Positions 7,916-18,400 of a DNA stretch of 64,000 nt are shown here, piece after piece (position 1 is the first letter of the stretch; every line of letters starts with the position of its first letter). The notes below the pieces were generated by a model. That model was not told the DNA's origin. It saw only the letters and a list, made by a program, of their open reading frames with translations, and did not search any database. The position numbers were made by a program, and so were the translations under genes. Origin of the DNA: Cryobacterium breve (lineage in GTDB: Bacteria > Actinomycetota > Actinomycetes > Actinomycetales > Microbacteriaceae); assembly GCF_004402375.1 (NCBI RefSeq), contig NZ_SOGJ01000023.1, positions 547,440 to 611,439 on the forward strand, written 5' to 3'.

Positions 7916-8683
7916 TCACACACCGATGATCGGTGCGGAACCCGGCCCGCCGCCCGGCACTGCCGGCCCCGCGGACAGGTCAAGCCCGAACGTCAGGGCC
8001 CGGGTGAACTCCGTCTGCGGATGCGCGAACACCGCGCGGGTCGGCCCCTCCTCGATGATGCGCCCGCCCTGCAGCACGATCACCCGGTCGGCCAGAGCGA
8101 GGGCGTCGAGCGGGTCGTGGGTGACCAGGATGACGGACCGATTGAGGAGCACCCGGTGCAGCAACCGGCGCTGCGCGGGCACGGCGGCCACGTCGAGGGC
8201 GGTCATCGGCTCGTCGAGCAGCAGCAGCCGGGGGCTGGCCGCGAGGGCCCGGGCCACGGCGACCCGCTGGGCCTGGCCGCCGGACAGCATCGCGGGTCGC
8301 CGGTCGGCAAGCTCGGAGACCTCGGCGGCGGCGAGCCACTCGTCGGCGAGCAACCGCGACGCGGCCCGGGATTCCCCCGCGCTGCGCGGACCGAACGCCA
8401 CGTTGTCGCGCACGCTCAGGTGCGGGAAGAGCAGCGGCTCCTGGGCCAGCAGCACCGTGCGGCGGGCGTGCGGCGGCAGAAACGTGCCCGGCAGGTCGAA
8501 CAGAACCTGCCCGTCGAGGGTGGCCCGACCGGAATCGGGCCGCAGCAGACCCGCGCACAGCTCGACGACGGTGGACTTGCCGGCGCCGTTGGAGCCGAGC
8601 AGTGCCACCGTCTCACCCGGCGACACGGTGAAGGAGACATCCAGCCCACGCCGGCGCATCACCGCGGCCAGTTCGAGGGTCAT
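7916..8683 (-). CDS. modC: Molybdate ABC transporter ATP-binding protein ModC
   Basis: A 255-residue ABC ATPase. Walker [10 protein letters not shown] lies at residues 30-38, the Q-loop in [21 protein letters not shown], the signature in [17 protein letters not shown], Walker B in [12 protein letters not shown] and the H-loop in [21 protein letters not shown] is characteristic of molybdate/sulfate importers. E. coli ModC has an extra C-terminal TOBE domain of about 130 residues, which is missing here. In this operon a TOBE domain is encoded separately on the regulator gene at 10354-10776. The start overlaps the modB stop by 4 bp. Confidence 0.93.
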   Translation of the reverse strand: MTLELAAVMRRRGLDVSFTVSPGETVALLGSNGAGKSTVVELCAGLLRPDSGRATLDGQVLFDLPGTFLPPHARRTVLLAQEPLLFPHLSVRDNVAFGPRSAGESRAASRLLADEWLAAAEVSELADRRPAMLSGGQAQRVAVARALAASPRLLLLDEPMTALDVAAVPAQRRLLHRVLLNRSVILVTHDPLDALALADRVIVLQGGRIIEEGPTRAVFAHPQTEFTRALTFGLDLSAGPAVPGGGPGSAPIIGV

Positions 8684-9579
8684 GACAGTCCTCGCGGCCG
8701 GTGGGTGGCCACCATCACGATCAGGGCCACGGCCACGAGCAGAAGGGCGAGGGCGACGGCCGCGTCGGCATCCGTCTCCCGTTGCAGGTAGATCTCGAGC
8801 GGCAGTGTGCGGGTGACTCCCTGCAGGCTGCCGGCGAAAGTGAGGGTCGCGCCGAACTCGCCGAGCGCGCGCGCGAACGCGAGCACCGCGCCGGCCACCA
8901 GGCCGGGCAGCACCAGCGGCAGCGTCACCCGCCGGAAGACCGTGCCGGGGGTGGCGCCGAGCGTGGCGGCGACCGCCTCGAAACGCGCGCCGGAAGCCCG
9001 CAGGGTGGCCTCGACGCTCAGCACCAGGAACGGCAGCGCCACGAAGGTCTGCGCCAGCACGACGGCCGTTGTCGAGAAGGCGATCTGGATGCCGAGCACC
9101 TCGAAGGTCTCGCCGAGCAGTCCGCGCCGCCCGAAGGTCGACAGCAGGGCGATGCCGCCCACGACCGGCGGCAGCACGAGCGGCAGCAGCACGACCGCGC
9201 GCACCAGACGCTGTCCGGGGAACCGGCTGCGGGCCAGGGCGAGAGCCATCGGCACGCCGAACACGACGCAGAGCACGGTGCTCATCGCGGCGGTGCGCAG
9301 GCTGAGCATCAGCGCCGCGACCGCCGCCTCGGAGGTCACGAGGGCTCCGAACTGCGACCAGTCCACGCGCAGGGTCATGCCCGCGATCGGCAGCACGATG
9401 AACAGGGCGCCGACGGCAGCCAGGATGAGCGTCCAGCGGGGCACGCCGAGCGTCACCCGGCCGTCGGAGGAGTCCAAACGGGAGCCGTAGCGGGAGCCGT
9501 AGCGGGAGCCGTCGCGACCGGCCGTCACCTCGCGGCGCGGCGTCCCGGCCCGGCGCTCCGCCGACTCACGGCGCGCCAA
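8680..9579 (-). CDS. modB: Molybdate ABC transporter permease ModB
   Basis: A 299-residue inner-membrane permease with several hydrophobic segments and the EAA loop [22 protein letters not shown] that docks on the ATPase. [12 protein letters not shown] and [14 protein letters not shown] are highly typical of ModB/CysTW permeases. The first 40 residues are a charged extension ([10 protein letters not shown]) produced by three copies of a 12-bp repeat at 9479-9514, so the true start could be further downstream. The 5' end overlaps modA by 14 bp and the 3' end overlaps modC by 4 bp, so assembly of ModB and ModC is probably translationally coupled. Confidence 0.93.
   Translation of the reverse strand: MARRESAERRAGTPRREVTAGRDGSRYGSRYGSRLDSSDGRVTLGVPRWTLILAAVGALFIVLPIAGMTLRVDWSQFGALVTSEAAVAALMLSLRTAAMSTVLCVVFGVPMALALARSRFPGQRLVRAVVLLPLVLPPVVGGIALLSTFGRRGLLGETFEVLGIQIAFSTTAVVLAQTFVALPFLVLSVEATLRASGARFEAVAATLGATPGTVFRRVTLPLVLPGLVAGAVLAFARALGEFGATLTFAGSLQGVTRTLPLEIYLQRETDADAAVALALLLVAVALIVMVATHRPRGLS
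9479..9514. repeat. 12-bp tandem repeat in the 5' end of modB
   Basis: CGGGAGCCGTAG occurs twice in tandem, followed by a third copy with one change at its end. It encodes the Ser-Arg-Tyr-Gly repeats near the ModB N-terminus. The repeat keeps frame and falls outside the conserved permease core. Confidence 0.85.
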
Positions 9580-10357
9580 AACCCGCCGCCCTGAGCACGC
9601 CCCGACCGGTCGCCCCGGTCACGAACCGGGCGAAAGATGCCCCGAGCCGCGCCTGCTCACTGCCTGCCACGACCGCGATCGGGTATTCGTTCACGGCCTG
9701 ATCGGCCTCGGGCACGGGGATGCCGAGAACCGCGTCGCCGGCGGAGGCGACGTCGGTCACGTAGACGAGCCCGGCATCCGCCTGGCCGTTGGTGACCTTG
9801 CCGAGCACATCGGTGACGGCGTTCTCCTCGCTCACCGGGGCGAGCGTGACGCCCGCGGCGGCCTCGAGGGCCTGCAGTGCGGCTCCGCAGGGCACCTGCG
9901 GCGCGCAGACCACGACGTCGACGCCCGGCGCGGCGAGGTCGGCGAACGTGGCGATGCCGGCCGGGTTGTCGGCGGGCACGGCGATCATCAGGGTGTTGGT
10001 GGCGAAGACAGCAGGGCTGCCGTCCACGAGCCCGTCACGGCTGAGCTTGGCCATGTTCGTGGTGTCCGCCGCCGCGAACACGTCCGCCGGGGCTCCCTCC
10101 CGGATCTGGGTCACCAGATCGGCCGAGCCGGCGAAGTTGAGCGCGACCGTCACGCCGGGATTGGCCTCCTCGAACCGGTCGGCCAGCTCGGTGAAGGTCT
10201 CGGTGAGGGATGCCGCCGCGAACACGGTGAGCGTCTCGCCCTGCCCCGCGGCGTTGTCGGTGCCGAGCGTTGCCCCGGCGGTTCCCACACAGCCGGCCAG
10301 CACGACGGACGCCGCCGCCAGCCCGAGCGCGAGCCGCATGCTCCGGGCGCCGGTCAC
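9566..10357 (-). CDS. modA: Molybdate-binding lipoprotein ModA
   Basis: A 263-residue periplasmic-type binding protein. The N-terminus [17 protein letters not shown] is a lipoprotein signal with lipobox LAGC (Cys about residue 23). [42 protein letters not shown] (here LNFAGSADL), TNTLMIAVP and [13 protein letters not shown] are standard ModA segments that line the oxyanion pocket. I start at GTG 10357 because it overlaps the stop of the upstream TOBE regulator (GTGA), and an ATG 18 bp later gives almost the same protein. The product delivers molybdate, possibly tungstate, to ModBC. Confidence 0.93.
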   Translation of the reverse strand: MTGARSMRLALGLAAASVVLAGCVGTAGATLGTDNAAGQGETLTVFAAASLTETFTELADRFEEANPGVTVALNFAGSADLVTQIREGAPADVFAAADTTNMAKLSRDGLVDGSPAVFATNTLMIAVPADNPAGIATFADLAAPGVDVVVCAPQVPCGAALQALEAAAGVTLAPVSEENAVTDVLGKVTNGQADAGLVYVTDVASAGDAVLGIPVPEADQAVNEYPIAVVAGSEQARLGASFARFVTGATGRGVLRAAGFGAP

Positions 10358-10776
10358 GACAGACCCTTCGGGGTTTCGACGATCACGGTGGTGGCCTTGA
10401 CCACGGCCACGGCCACCGACCCCGGCACCAGGCCGAGGTCGCGCACGGCCTCGGTGCTCATCAGGGACACCACCCGGTGGGGGCCGCACTGCAGCTCGAC
10501 CTGGCTCATCACCGGGTCGCTCAGCACCCGGGTGACCAGGCCGACGAAGCGGTTGCGGGCCGAACTCGCGGTGGTGGACGGATCGGCGGGCGATGACGCG
10601 TTCTCCCGGGCCAGCGCCGTCTCGCGGGCCAGGTGGGCCAGGTCGGACCCGTCGACGACCATGCGGCCGGCGTCGTCGGTGCTCGCGGCGAGCGCGCCGT
10701 TGTCGATCCAGCGCCGCAGGGTGTCGTCGCTGACGCCGAGGTACCCGGCGGCTTCCTTGATCCGTATTTGCGACAT
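10354..10776 (-). CDS. HTH plus TOBE-domain molybdate-responsive regulator (ModE-like function)
   Basis: A 140-residue protein. Residues 1-55 (SQIRIKEAAGYLGVSDDTLRRWIDNG) form an excisionase/MerR-type helix-turn-helix. Residues about 72-137 (ARNRFVGLVTRVLSDPVMSQ ... DLGLVPGSVAVAVVKATTVIV) form a single Mop/TOBE molybdate-binding domain. It heads the modABC unit and overlaps modA by 4 bp. By analogy with ModE it probably senses molybdate and controls its own operon, but the DNA-binding domain is of a different class from E. coli ModE. A palindrome CCGCATCTGCGG lies 17 bp upstream of the start and is a natural operator candidate. An upstream in-frame ATG at 10785 is an alternative start. Confidence 0.85.
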   Translation of the reverse strand: MSQIRIKEAAGYLGVSDDTLRRWIDNGALAASTDDAGRMVVDGSDLAHLARETALARENASSPADPSTTASSARNRFVGLVTRVLSDPVMSQVELQCGPHRVVSLMSTEAVRDLGLVPGSVAVAVVKATTVIVETPKGLS

Positions 10777-10792
10777 GTGGAGCATCTTATTA

Positions 10793-10804
10793 CCGCATCT
10801 GCGG
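10793..10804. promoter_or_regulatory. Palindrome CCGCA-TC-TGCGG upstream of the mod operon
   Basis: A perfect 5-bp-arm inverted repeat flanked by ATT and AAT lies 17 bp before the start of the TOBE regulator, in the 93-bp divergent gap shared with moaB. It is a candidate operator for molybdate-dependent control of both transcripts. No other copy was noticed in the window. Confidence 0.4.
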
Positions 10805-10832
10805 AATGGGCAGTGTGCGGGACGGAAACGCA

Positions 10833-10862
10833 GCACGCGCAGTGGGGCCGGCACGCGCAGTG
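10833..10862 (+). repeat. Direct repeat GCACGCGCAGTG, two copies 18 bp apart
   Basis: The 12-mer occurs at 10833-10844 and 10851-10862, just upstream of the moaB start. It could be a tandem regulator site or simply a leader duplication. Confidence 0.5.
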
Positions 10863-10869
10863 AGGCAGG

Positions 10870-11463
10870 ATGGAGCGCGTGACCGCCGCAGCGAACCATC
10901 CGTCGACTCCGTCCCAGCCCGCCGTGCCGACCCAGTCGACCGAACCTGACCAGCCGACCCGACCATCCGTGCCGGCCGAACCGCGCGGGCCCCGCACCGC
11001 GCAGGTGATCGTCGCCTCCACCCGCGCCGCGGCCGGCGCCTATGCTGACCGCACCGGCCCCGTCATCGACGCCTGGCTGACGGAGCGCGGCTTCGCCCTC
11101 GGCGTGCGCCGCGTGGTGCCCGACGGCGATCCGGTCGGCACTGCGCTGATCGAGGCCCTCGACGCGGGCGTCGACCTGGTGATCACCACGGGCGGCACGG
11201 GTGTCAGCCCACACGACCTCACGCCCGAGCAGACCCTCCCGCAGCTCGACCGGCTGCTCCCCGGCCTGATGGAGGAATTTCGCCGCCGCGGCGCCGCATC
11301 CACCCCTCTGGCCGTGATCTCACGCGGCCACGCCGGGATCGCCCGCGGGCGCACCCTGGTGATCAACCTCCCCGGGTCCCCCAGCGGCGTGAAGGATGGC
11401 CTGGGTCTCCTCACCGAGGTGCTCGACCACATCCTCGACCAGCTCCACGGCGTGGACCACTAG
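10870..11463 (+). CDS. moaB: MogA/MoaB-family molybdopterin adenylyltransferase
   Basis: A 197-residue protein. After a Pro/Thr-rich extension of about 43 residues comes the MoaB/Mog fold: AQVIVASTRAAAGAYADRTG, LVITTGGTGVSPHDLTPEQT and LVINLPGSPSGVKDGLGLL. The GGTG-(x)5-D motif binds molybdopterin. The enzyme adenylates molybdopterin before molybdenum insertion by MoeA. It is divergent from the mod operon and followed by the molybdenum hydroxylase genes. The Pro-rich N-terminal tail is unusual; a GTG nine bases after the ATG is an equally possible start. Confidence 0.9.
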   Translation: MERVTAAANHPSTPSQPAVPTQSTEPDQPTRPSVPAEPRGPRTAQVIVASTRAAAGAYADRTGPVIDAWLTERGFALGVRRVVPDGDPVGTALIEALDAGVDLVITTGGTGVSPHDLTPEQTLPQLDRLLPGLMEEFRRRGAASTPLAVISRGHAGIARGRTLVINLPGSPSGVKDGLGLLTEVLDHILDQLHGVDH

Positions 11464-11477
11464 CCCCCGCCCGAACG

Positions 11478-11554
11478 AATTCGACGGAGATTTCGGCCAC
11501 ATCGACGCAAAACCCTGCACAAACCCGGATATTGGGCAAAATCTCCGTCGAATT
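11478..11554. repeat. Inverted repeat of 16-bp arms (AATTCGACGGAGATTT), dispersed element
   Basis: AATTCGACGGAGATTT at 11478-11493 is perfectly complemented at 11539-11554, with 45 bp between. Similarity extends outward (CGAAC before each arm). The right arm and its flank, 23 bp at 11534-11556, recur exactly but in the opposite orientation at 63845-63867. The element begins 14 bp after the moaB stop, where it could form a long cruciform or transcript hairpin. Confidence 0.85.
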
Positions 11555-11712
11555 GGTTCGCCACCTCACTCCCCCGGCCCCGCGCCCTCCACGAACCGAC
11601 GGCGGCTTGCCGTGAGGATGCCGCGAGCGAGCGCGTCGACTCGCGGGGCGATCCGGGGCAGGCGGATAATTCAGGGTGTCGACCCGCACCGAGCGGTCGA
11701 GTGAGGGAAACG

Positions 11713-12597
11713 ATGGACCTCAACACCGTGCTCACGATCACCTCCGCGCGTCACCGTGACGACCTGGCGCACCTCGGCACCCAGGTGGCCCCGCTCGCCG
11801 GCGGCTCCGACCTGTTCGCCGACCCGCAGACGCACCTCACCGGCCTGGTCGACTTGCAGACCCTGGGCTGGCCTGCCCTGACCCTGATGACGGATGCGGA
11901 CGGTCCGGTCACGGAATCCGGCACCACCCCCGGCCTCACCATCGCCGCCACCTGCACCATCGCCGAACTCTCCCGGCTGGAGTGCGCGCCCGGCTGGACC
12001 GCGCATCCGCTGCTCCACCAGTGCTGCACAGCCCTCTACGGCTCGTTCAAGATCTGGAACGTCGCCACCGTCGGCGGCAACCTCTGCGCCTCCCTGCCGG
12101 CCGGCCCGATGACCAGCCTGGCCGCCGCCCTCGACGCCGAGGTGCTGATCTGGCGCCGCGACGGCAGCGACGAACGGATGCCCGCGGCCGCCTTCGTCAC
12201 CGGCGACACCACCAACGTGCTCGGCACCGGCGACGTGCTGCGGTCGATCCACGTGCCGGCCTCCTCGCTGGCGGCCCGCACCGCCTACCGCAAGATCGCC
12301 CTCTCCCCGCTCGGCCGCTCCGGCGTCGTGCTGATCGGCCGGCTCGACCTGGATTCGAGTTTCGTGCTCACCGTCACCGCCGGCACCGTGCGCCCGGTGC
12401 AGCTGCGCTACGATTCCCTGCCCGGTGCGGCCGCACTCGCCCGCGATATCGTCGCGATCGACTGCTGGTTCACGGATGCCCACGGCGCCGCCGACTGGCG
12501 CCGCGCCGTGAGCGGTGTGCTGGGCGAGGAGATCCGGGCCGAACTCGCAACCGCCGAATTGGAAGACGCTCCCCTGGAAGACGGAGTCCGCCCATGA
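11713..12597 (+). CDS. FAD-binding subunit of a molybdenum hydroxylase (xanthine dehydrogenase family)
   Basis: A 294-residue protein of the CoxM/XdhB fold. [20 protein letters not shown] holds the FAD pyrophosphate loop, and [20 protein letters not shown] is the second flavin-binding loop of this family. FAD passes electrons from the iron-sulfur clusters to the final acceptor. I chose ATG 11713 because AGGGAAACG lies just upstream; GTG 11701 is in frame. The stop overlaps the start of the next gene by 4 bp, so the two subunits are made together. Guanine deaminase 9 kb downstream supports, but does not prove, a purine substrate. Confidence 0.88.
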   Translation: MDLNTVLTITSARHRDDLAHLGTQVAPLAGGSDLFADPQTHLTGLVDLQTLGWPALTLMTDADGPVTESGTTPGLTIAATCTIAELSRLECAPGWTAHPLLHQCCTALYGSFKIWNVATVGGNLCASLPAGPMTSLAAALDAEVLIWRRDGSDERMPAAAFVTGDTTNVLGTGDVLRSIHVPASSLAARTAYRKIALSPLGRSGVVLIGRLDLDSSFVLTVTAGTVRPVQLRYDSLPGAAALARDIVAIDCWFTDAHGAADWRRAVSGVLGEEIRAELATAELEDAPLEDGVRP

Positions 12598-15428
12598 GAC
12601 TGCAGATCAACGGCGAACCCGTCGACGCGTCCCCGGCCCCCGGGCAGTGCCTGCGCTCTCTCATCCGCGACCAGGAGCACTTCGAGGTCAAGAAGGGCTG
12701 CGACACGGGCGACTGCGGTGCCTGCTCCGTGCTGGTCGACGGCACTCCGGTGCACTCCTGTATCTACCCGGCGTTCCGCGCCGAGGGAAAGCAGGTCACG
12801 ACCGTGGCCGGGCTCGGCCTGCCCGGCGACCTGGCCAAGATCCAGCAGCGCTTCGTCGACGCCGCCGGGTTCCAGTGCGGGTTCTGCACGGCCGGCATGA
12901 TCGTGACTGCGTCGACCCTGACCGAGAGCGAACTTGACGATCTCCCGCGGCTGCTGAAGGGCAACCTGTGCCGCTGCACCGGCTACCGCGCCATCGAGGA
13001 CGCCATCCGCGGCACCCACACACCGGTGAACGGCTCAGACGTCACAGCAGGCGCTGACGCCACAGCAGGTCCTGAGCGCGGCCTCGGCCCGGTCATCAAA
13101 ACCGGACCACGCCCCGGCACGGTGGGCACGTCGCTGGCCGCTCCGGCCAGTGAACGCGTGGTGAGCGGGCAGGAGCCGTACACTCTCGACGTCACGGTGC
13201 CCGGCCTCCTGCACCTCAGCGTGCTGCAGAGCACGCAGGCGCACGCACGCATCCTTTCGATCAGGACCGACGCGGCTGCAGCCCTCCCCGGGGTGCACGC
13301 CGTGCTCACCCACGCCGACTCTCCCGCCACCCTGTTCTCCACCGCCCGGCACGAGGACCGCCTTGACGACCCCGACGACACCCTCGTACTCGATTCGGTC
13401 GTGCGGTTCCGCGGCCAGCGGGTCGCGGCCGTGGTCGCGGACACCCTGGCCATCGCCGAGGCAGCCTGCCGCCTGCTCGAGATCGACTACGAGCCGCTCC
13501 CCGCCGTCTTCGACCCGCACGCCGCTCTGCGGCCCGGCGCTCCCCTGGTGCACGGGGACAAGGATGCCGCCGAGAGCCGGCTGGCCGACCCGGCCCGCAA
13601 CTTGGTGGCCGAGCTGCACGGCGAATACGGTGACATCGCGGCGGGCCTGGCTGAGGCAACCCACATCGTGAGCGGCAGCTGGCAGACCCAGCGGGTGGCG
13701 CACACCCACCTGGAGACGCACGCGACCATCGGCTGGCTGGAGCCCGCCACAGCCGACGCCTCAACAGACGGCGACCGACTCATCCTGCGTACCAGCTCCC
13801 AGGTGCCGTTCCTGGTGCACCGCGAGATCTGCCGCCTGTTCGACCTTGCCCCCGAGCGGCTGCGCGTGTTCACGGCCCGGGTCGGCGGCGGCTTCGGCGG
13901 CAAACAGGAGATCCTGACCGAGGACGTCGTCGCCCTCGCCGTGCTGAAGACCGGACGGCCCGTGCAGTACGAGTTCAGCCGCTCCGACGAGTTCACGCTC
14001 TCCCCGGCCCGGCACCCCATGCAGATCCAGGTCACCCTCGGCGCCGACGACACCGGGCGTCTCACCGCGCTGAAGCTCGGCGTGCTCGCCGACACCGGCG
14101 CCTACGGCAACCACGCGCCCGGTGTGATGTTCCACGGCAGCTCCGAGTCGGTCAGCCTCTACCGGGTGCCCAACAAGCGGGTGGATGCCCAGAGCGTCTA
14201 CACGAACAATCTCCCGTCGGGCGCCTTCCGCGGCTACGGTCTCGGCCAAGTGATCTTCGGCATCGAATCCGCGCTCGACGAGCTGGCCCGCACCGTCGGG
14301 ATCAACCCGTTCGATCTGCGCCGGCTCAACTCGGTCGGCCCGAACGACCCACTCGTGGTCACCCACGTCGAGGGCCCGGACCTCATCTTCGGCAGCTACG
14401 GCCTCGACCAGTGCCTCGACCTGGCCCAGGCTGCCCTGGCCCGCGGCAACGGCACCCCTACGCCCCCGGGAGAGCACTGGAAGGTGGGCGAGGGCATGGC
14501 TACCGCGATGATCGCCACCACCCCGCCGCGCGGGCACTACGCGCAGGCCTCCGTCACCCTGAACACAGCGGCCCTCGGTCCTTTGGGTGAGCGCTACACC
14601 GTGCGCGTCGGCACGGCCGAGTTCGGCAACGGCACCACCACGGTGCACGCGCAACTGGCCGCCACCGCCTTGAACACGACTCCGGACCGCATCCGGATCC
14701 TGCAATCCGACACGGATGCGATCGGCTACGACACGGGCGCGTTCGGCTCGGCGGGCGTCGTCATCGCAGGCAAGGCCGTGCTCGCGGCGGCGAACGACCT
14801 CGCCGACATACTGCGGCAGGCCGCCGCACGTGAGCACGGGGAGATCCCCACCGCCTCCTGGACCCTGGAACCCGACGGTCTCCGCAGCGGGGAGACGTTC
14901 ATCACGCTGGCGGATCTGGCCGAACGAGCCGGGGCAGCCGCTCTCCGCGGTGTCGGCGCTGAAGACGGTGCCCGCCGCTCGGTGGCGTTCAACGTGCACG
15001 CCTTCCGGGTGGCCGTGGACACGCAGACCGGCGAGGTACGCATCCTGCAATCGGTGCAGGCCGCGGATGCCGGCGTCGTGATGAACCCGGAACAGTGCCG
15101 CGGCCAGATCGAGGGTGGCGTCGCGCAGGCGATCGGCACCGCGCTCTACGAGGAGGTCGTCCTCGACGGCGCGGGCACCGTGACCACGAGCGTGCTACGG
15201 AACTACCACATCCCGCAGCTGGCCGACCTGCCCGTGACTGAGGTGTACTTCGCGGAGACTCACGACGTGCTCGGCCCGTTCGGGGCGAAGTCGATGAGCG
15301 AGTCGCCCTACAACCCGGTGGCGCCGGCGCTGGCGAACGCGGTGCGCGACGCCATCGGCATCCGTCCCACCGAGCTGCCGATGTCGCGCGACCGGATCTG
15401 GCGGCTGCTGCACCCCGCTCGCTCCTGA
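12594..15428 (+). CDS. Fused 2Fe-2S and molybdopterin subunit of xanthine dehydrogenase-type enzyme
   Basis: A 944-residue fusion. Residues 1-130 are the small subunit: plant-type 2Fe-2S cysteines C36, C41, C44, C56 and the helical-bundle cluster C95, C98, C126, C128 ([19 protein letters not shown]). After a linker of about 40 residues comes the large subunit, with [12 protein letters not shown] and [10 protein letters not shown] around the molybdenum site and the catalytic Glu in GAKSMSESP. In many bacteria these are separate CoxS and CoxL proteins. It hydroxylates a purine or another aromatic heterocycle or aldehyde. It overlaps the FAD subunit gene by 4 bp. The cofactor would be molybdopterin cytosine dinucleotide if the MocA-like enzyme at 23806 serves it. 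Confidence 0.92.
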   Translation: MRLQINGEPVDASPAPGQCLRSLIRDQEHFEVKKGCDTGDCGACSVLVDGTPVHSCIYPAFRAEGKQVTTVAGLGLPGDLAKIQQRFVDAAGFQCGFCTAGMIVTASTLTESELDDLPRLLKGNLCRCTGYRAIEDAIRGTHTPVNGSDVTAGADATAGPERGLGPVIKTGPRPGTVGTSLAAPASERVVSGQEPYTLDVTVPGLLHLSVLQSTQAHARILSIRTDAAAALPGVHAVLTHADSPATLFSTARHEDRLDDPDDTLVLDSVVRFRGQRVAAVVADTLAIAEAACRLLEIDYEPLPAVFDPHAALRPGAPLVHGDKDAAESRLADPARNLVAELHGEYGDIAAGLAEATHIVSGSWQTQRVAHTHLETHATIGWLEPATADASTDGDRLILRTSSQVPFLVHREICRLFDLAPERLRVFTARVGGGFGGKQEILTEDVVALAVLKTGRPVQYEFSRSDEFTLSPARHPMQIQVTLGADDTGRLTALKLGVLADTGAYGNHAPGVMFHGSSESVSLYRVPNKRVDAQSVYTNNLPSGAFRGYGLGQVIFGIESALDELARTVGINPFDLRRLNSVGPNDPLVVTHVEGPDLIFGSYGLDQCLDLAQAALARGNGTPTPPGEHWKVGEGMATAMIATTPPRGHYAQASVTLNTAALGPLGERYTVRVGTAEFGNGTTTVHAQLAATALNTTPDRIRILQSDTDAIGYDTGAFGSAGVVIAGKAVLAAANDLADILRQAAAREHGEIPTASWTLEPDGLRSGETFITLADLAERAGAAALRGVGAEDGARRSVAFNVHAFRVAVDTQTGEVRILQSVQAADAGVVMNPEQCRGQIEGGVAQAIGTALYEEVVLDGAGTVTTSVLRNYHIPQLADLPVTEVYFAETHDVLGPFGAKSMSESPYNPVAPALANAVRDAIGIRPTELPMSRDRIWRLLHPARS

Positions 15429-15460
15429 ACGGGGTGCAGCGACGGGGTGCGATCCGCGGG

Positions 15461-18400
15461 CTACCGCTTTTTCGCCCCTCGCTCCTGCGCGTCGACGAGC
15501 ACGGCGACCGTGCGGGCGGGAACGGTGACCGTGCCCGTCGCCGCATCCCACGTCGTTGTCTTGACGAGCGCATCTGCTCCGTCGGCCTGGATGCCGCTGA
15601 GGGCGTAGCCGCGCCCGGCCAGCTCGTCGAGCCGGATCGTCTGGGGTTCGGGGCCGGCGTTGAAGAGCACCAGCAGCCCGTCCAGTTTCTTGTCGACGTC
15701 GGTTCCCACGGTGTCGTCGACGCTCATCGCGATGACGCCGGGGGTGGCGTCCGGTCCGCTGGCCGGGAAGGTCAGCTTCTGGGTGATCAGCTTCGCGTCG
15801 CCGAGCCGGAACAGCTCGGTCGACTGCTTGAGGCGCAGCAGGTCCTGGGCCTGGGCCGACGCGAACGTGATGTCCTCCGGCGTCGGCTTGAGGGCCGGGT
15901 CCTCAAGCAGCGGGCGCATGATGCCCCACTTGTCCTCGTTCGCGGCCGCCGATGGCAGGCCGACGCCGAAGTTGCTGGTCTGGCCGGTCCAGTCGATGCG
16001 GTTGAACCAGTCGCCCGAGTTGTAGCTGTCGCGGTCGAGCGACTTCGAGCGCAGTAGGTCGGTTCCAGCGTGCCAGAGCGATGGTGACTGCGAGAGCGTC
16101 GCGGTGGCGAGCGAGAGGGTGTTCATGCGCACCCGGTCATTCATCCCGGTGTCGGCCGGTAGCTTGAGGGCGAGCAGGTCGTAGAGCGTCTCGTTGTCGT
16201 GCGCGTCGACGTAGTTGATCACCTCGTCCGGCTGGTCCGCGTACCCGGCCGGCGACCCGTTGTAGTCGATTTCGTCGCCGCGCTTCACCGTGCCGTCGCT
16301 GGTGACGAAGCTGAAGCCGCGCAGGTTCGCGGCCAGGCCGAGCCGCACCAGGTCGCTGGCAACGCCGAGCCTGCCGAGCGCCTCCTCCGGGGTGCCGTTG
16401 ATCGCCACGCCGTTGGGATCGGTGCCGAGCCCGGTGCCGAAGCCCTGCTGCTGCACGGTGCTGCCGTCGACCGGGCTGCCGCCGTGCACCGCGTCGCGCA
16501 GCCGGTCGTTGAACGTGCCGATGCCCGTTCCGCCGAGCTGGCCCTGCGTCGCCTGCTCGAACAGGGCGTTGTTCGCCACCTCGCCGAAGTTCCAGCCCTC
16601 ACCGTAGAGGTAAATCGCCTGGCCGTTCACGCCGTCCTTCTTCAGGGTCAGTGTGTCCAGGGCGTCCCGCACGGCCAGCAGGTTGTCCTTCGAGTGGTGG
16701 CCCATCAGGTCGAAGCGGAACCCGTCGACTCGGTACTCCCTGGCCCAGAGCACGACGGAGTCGACCATCAGCTTCTCGGCCAGTTCGTGCTCGGTGGCGA
16801 TGTTCTGGCAGCAGGTGGAGGTCTCGACGGCGCCTTGCGGGTTAAGGCGGTGGTAGTAACCGGGCACGACCTGGTCGAGCACCGATTTCTCACCCTGACC
16901 GCTCTGCGCGGTGTGGTTGAACACCTCGTCGAGCACGACCTGCAGGCCGTCCTCGTGCAGGGCGCCCACCATGGAGCGGAACTCGGCTACTCGGGAGCCG
17001 CCGTCCGCGTCCACCGCGTAGGAGCCCTCTGGCACCGAGAAGTGGAACGGGTCGTAGCCCCAGTTGAAGCCATCCTGGTCCCTGATCGCCTGGATGCACG
17101 CCTGCTGTTCCGGCGACGCCGGCCCGAAGGAGGCCAGGTCGCAGGCGGGCACGGCCTGGAGGGCACGGTCCTCCTCGATTGTGGCGATGTCGAAGGTCGG
17201 CAGCAGGTGCACGGTGTTGAGCCCGGCAGCCGCCAGCTCGGCCAGGTGCCGGGTGCCGGCGCTGTCCACCCCGAACGCCCCATAGGTGCCGCGAAGCTCT
17301 TCCGGCACGGTGTCGTCGGAGATCGAGAAGTCGCGCACGTGCAGTTCATAGATCGACCGGTCGACGGCCTTCCGGATGACCGGCGACTTCGCCTTCTCCC
17401 ACGCCTTCGGGCGGTAGTCCTTGTCGGCCAGGTTGATCAGCACCGACCGGGTGGAGTTCGGCGTCAGGGCCACCGAGTACGGGTCGGTGACCTGGTTGAC
17501 CTCGATCTTCCCCGTCGTCGGCGCGAACACGGTGACCTCGAAGACGAAGGATGCGCCGGTCCAGTTCTTGGTGCCGGTCGTGGTCCACGTTCCGTCGTTC
17601 TGGCGCGTCAACGCGATGCGCTCCGGGTCGGCCGTGTCGCCCGCCGTCCAGACGAGCGCGTCGACGTTCTGCGCCGTGGGAGCCCAGACCGCGAGGGTGG
17701 GCCGCTTCTTCGACCAGGTGACGCCGAGTGTCCGGTCCGCGGCGGCATCCGCGTAGAGGTCGTCGAGCACGCCGGGCAGTTGCACGCCCGTGAACGCGGT
17801 GAGGGTGACTGTGGTGTCGTCGGTGCCGGACTGGGCCACCGCCAGCTGGGTGGTGAGCAGGCGTTCCACCTCGGACCGATCCACGCCGACCGGCCGCAAT
17901 GCCACGGATTCGGCAAGGGCCGGGAAACGCGCCTTCTCCGCATCGGAGAGCCCGGCCGGGTCGTAGTCGAGCTCGACCGGGTCACCGCCGGTGACTGCAC
18001 CGTCGGCGACGGCCAGGCCGGCGGCCGCCGAGGAGTGCAACGCGAAGCCGAGCGCGGCCGGGTCGGCGTTCACAGGCAGGAGGTCCCGGGGCCAGGCGAT
18101 GGTCTCCTCGCTCACCCAGTGTGCCCGCGCCTGCCCGGTGCCCGCCAACGGCGGGTCGGTCACCTGGATCGTGAGCACGTGACTGGCGAGGTTGTAGCTG
18201 AACAGGCTCTCCTTGCCCTCGGTGGCGGTGAAGGACAGGTTCGCGCCGTTCGGCACGCCGTCGGCGCCGTAGTTCTCGTCCCAGCCGAGGTTGTGCGCGA
18301 CCTTCGCCTCGTACGAGCCGGTCGGCAGGGTGTTCGAGCTCAGGGTGAGGGTGCCGTCGCCGTCCACGTCCTGCAGCCAGGTTGCGAGGCAGTCCGGCTG

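Noticed and set aside
11982..12593. Upstream extension of the molybdenum hydroxylase frame
   Set aside because: This part is Arg-rich and lies within the FAD subunit gene in another frame; the conserved N-terminus begins at 12594.
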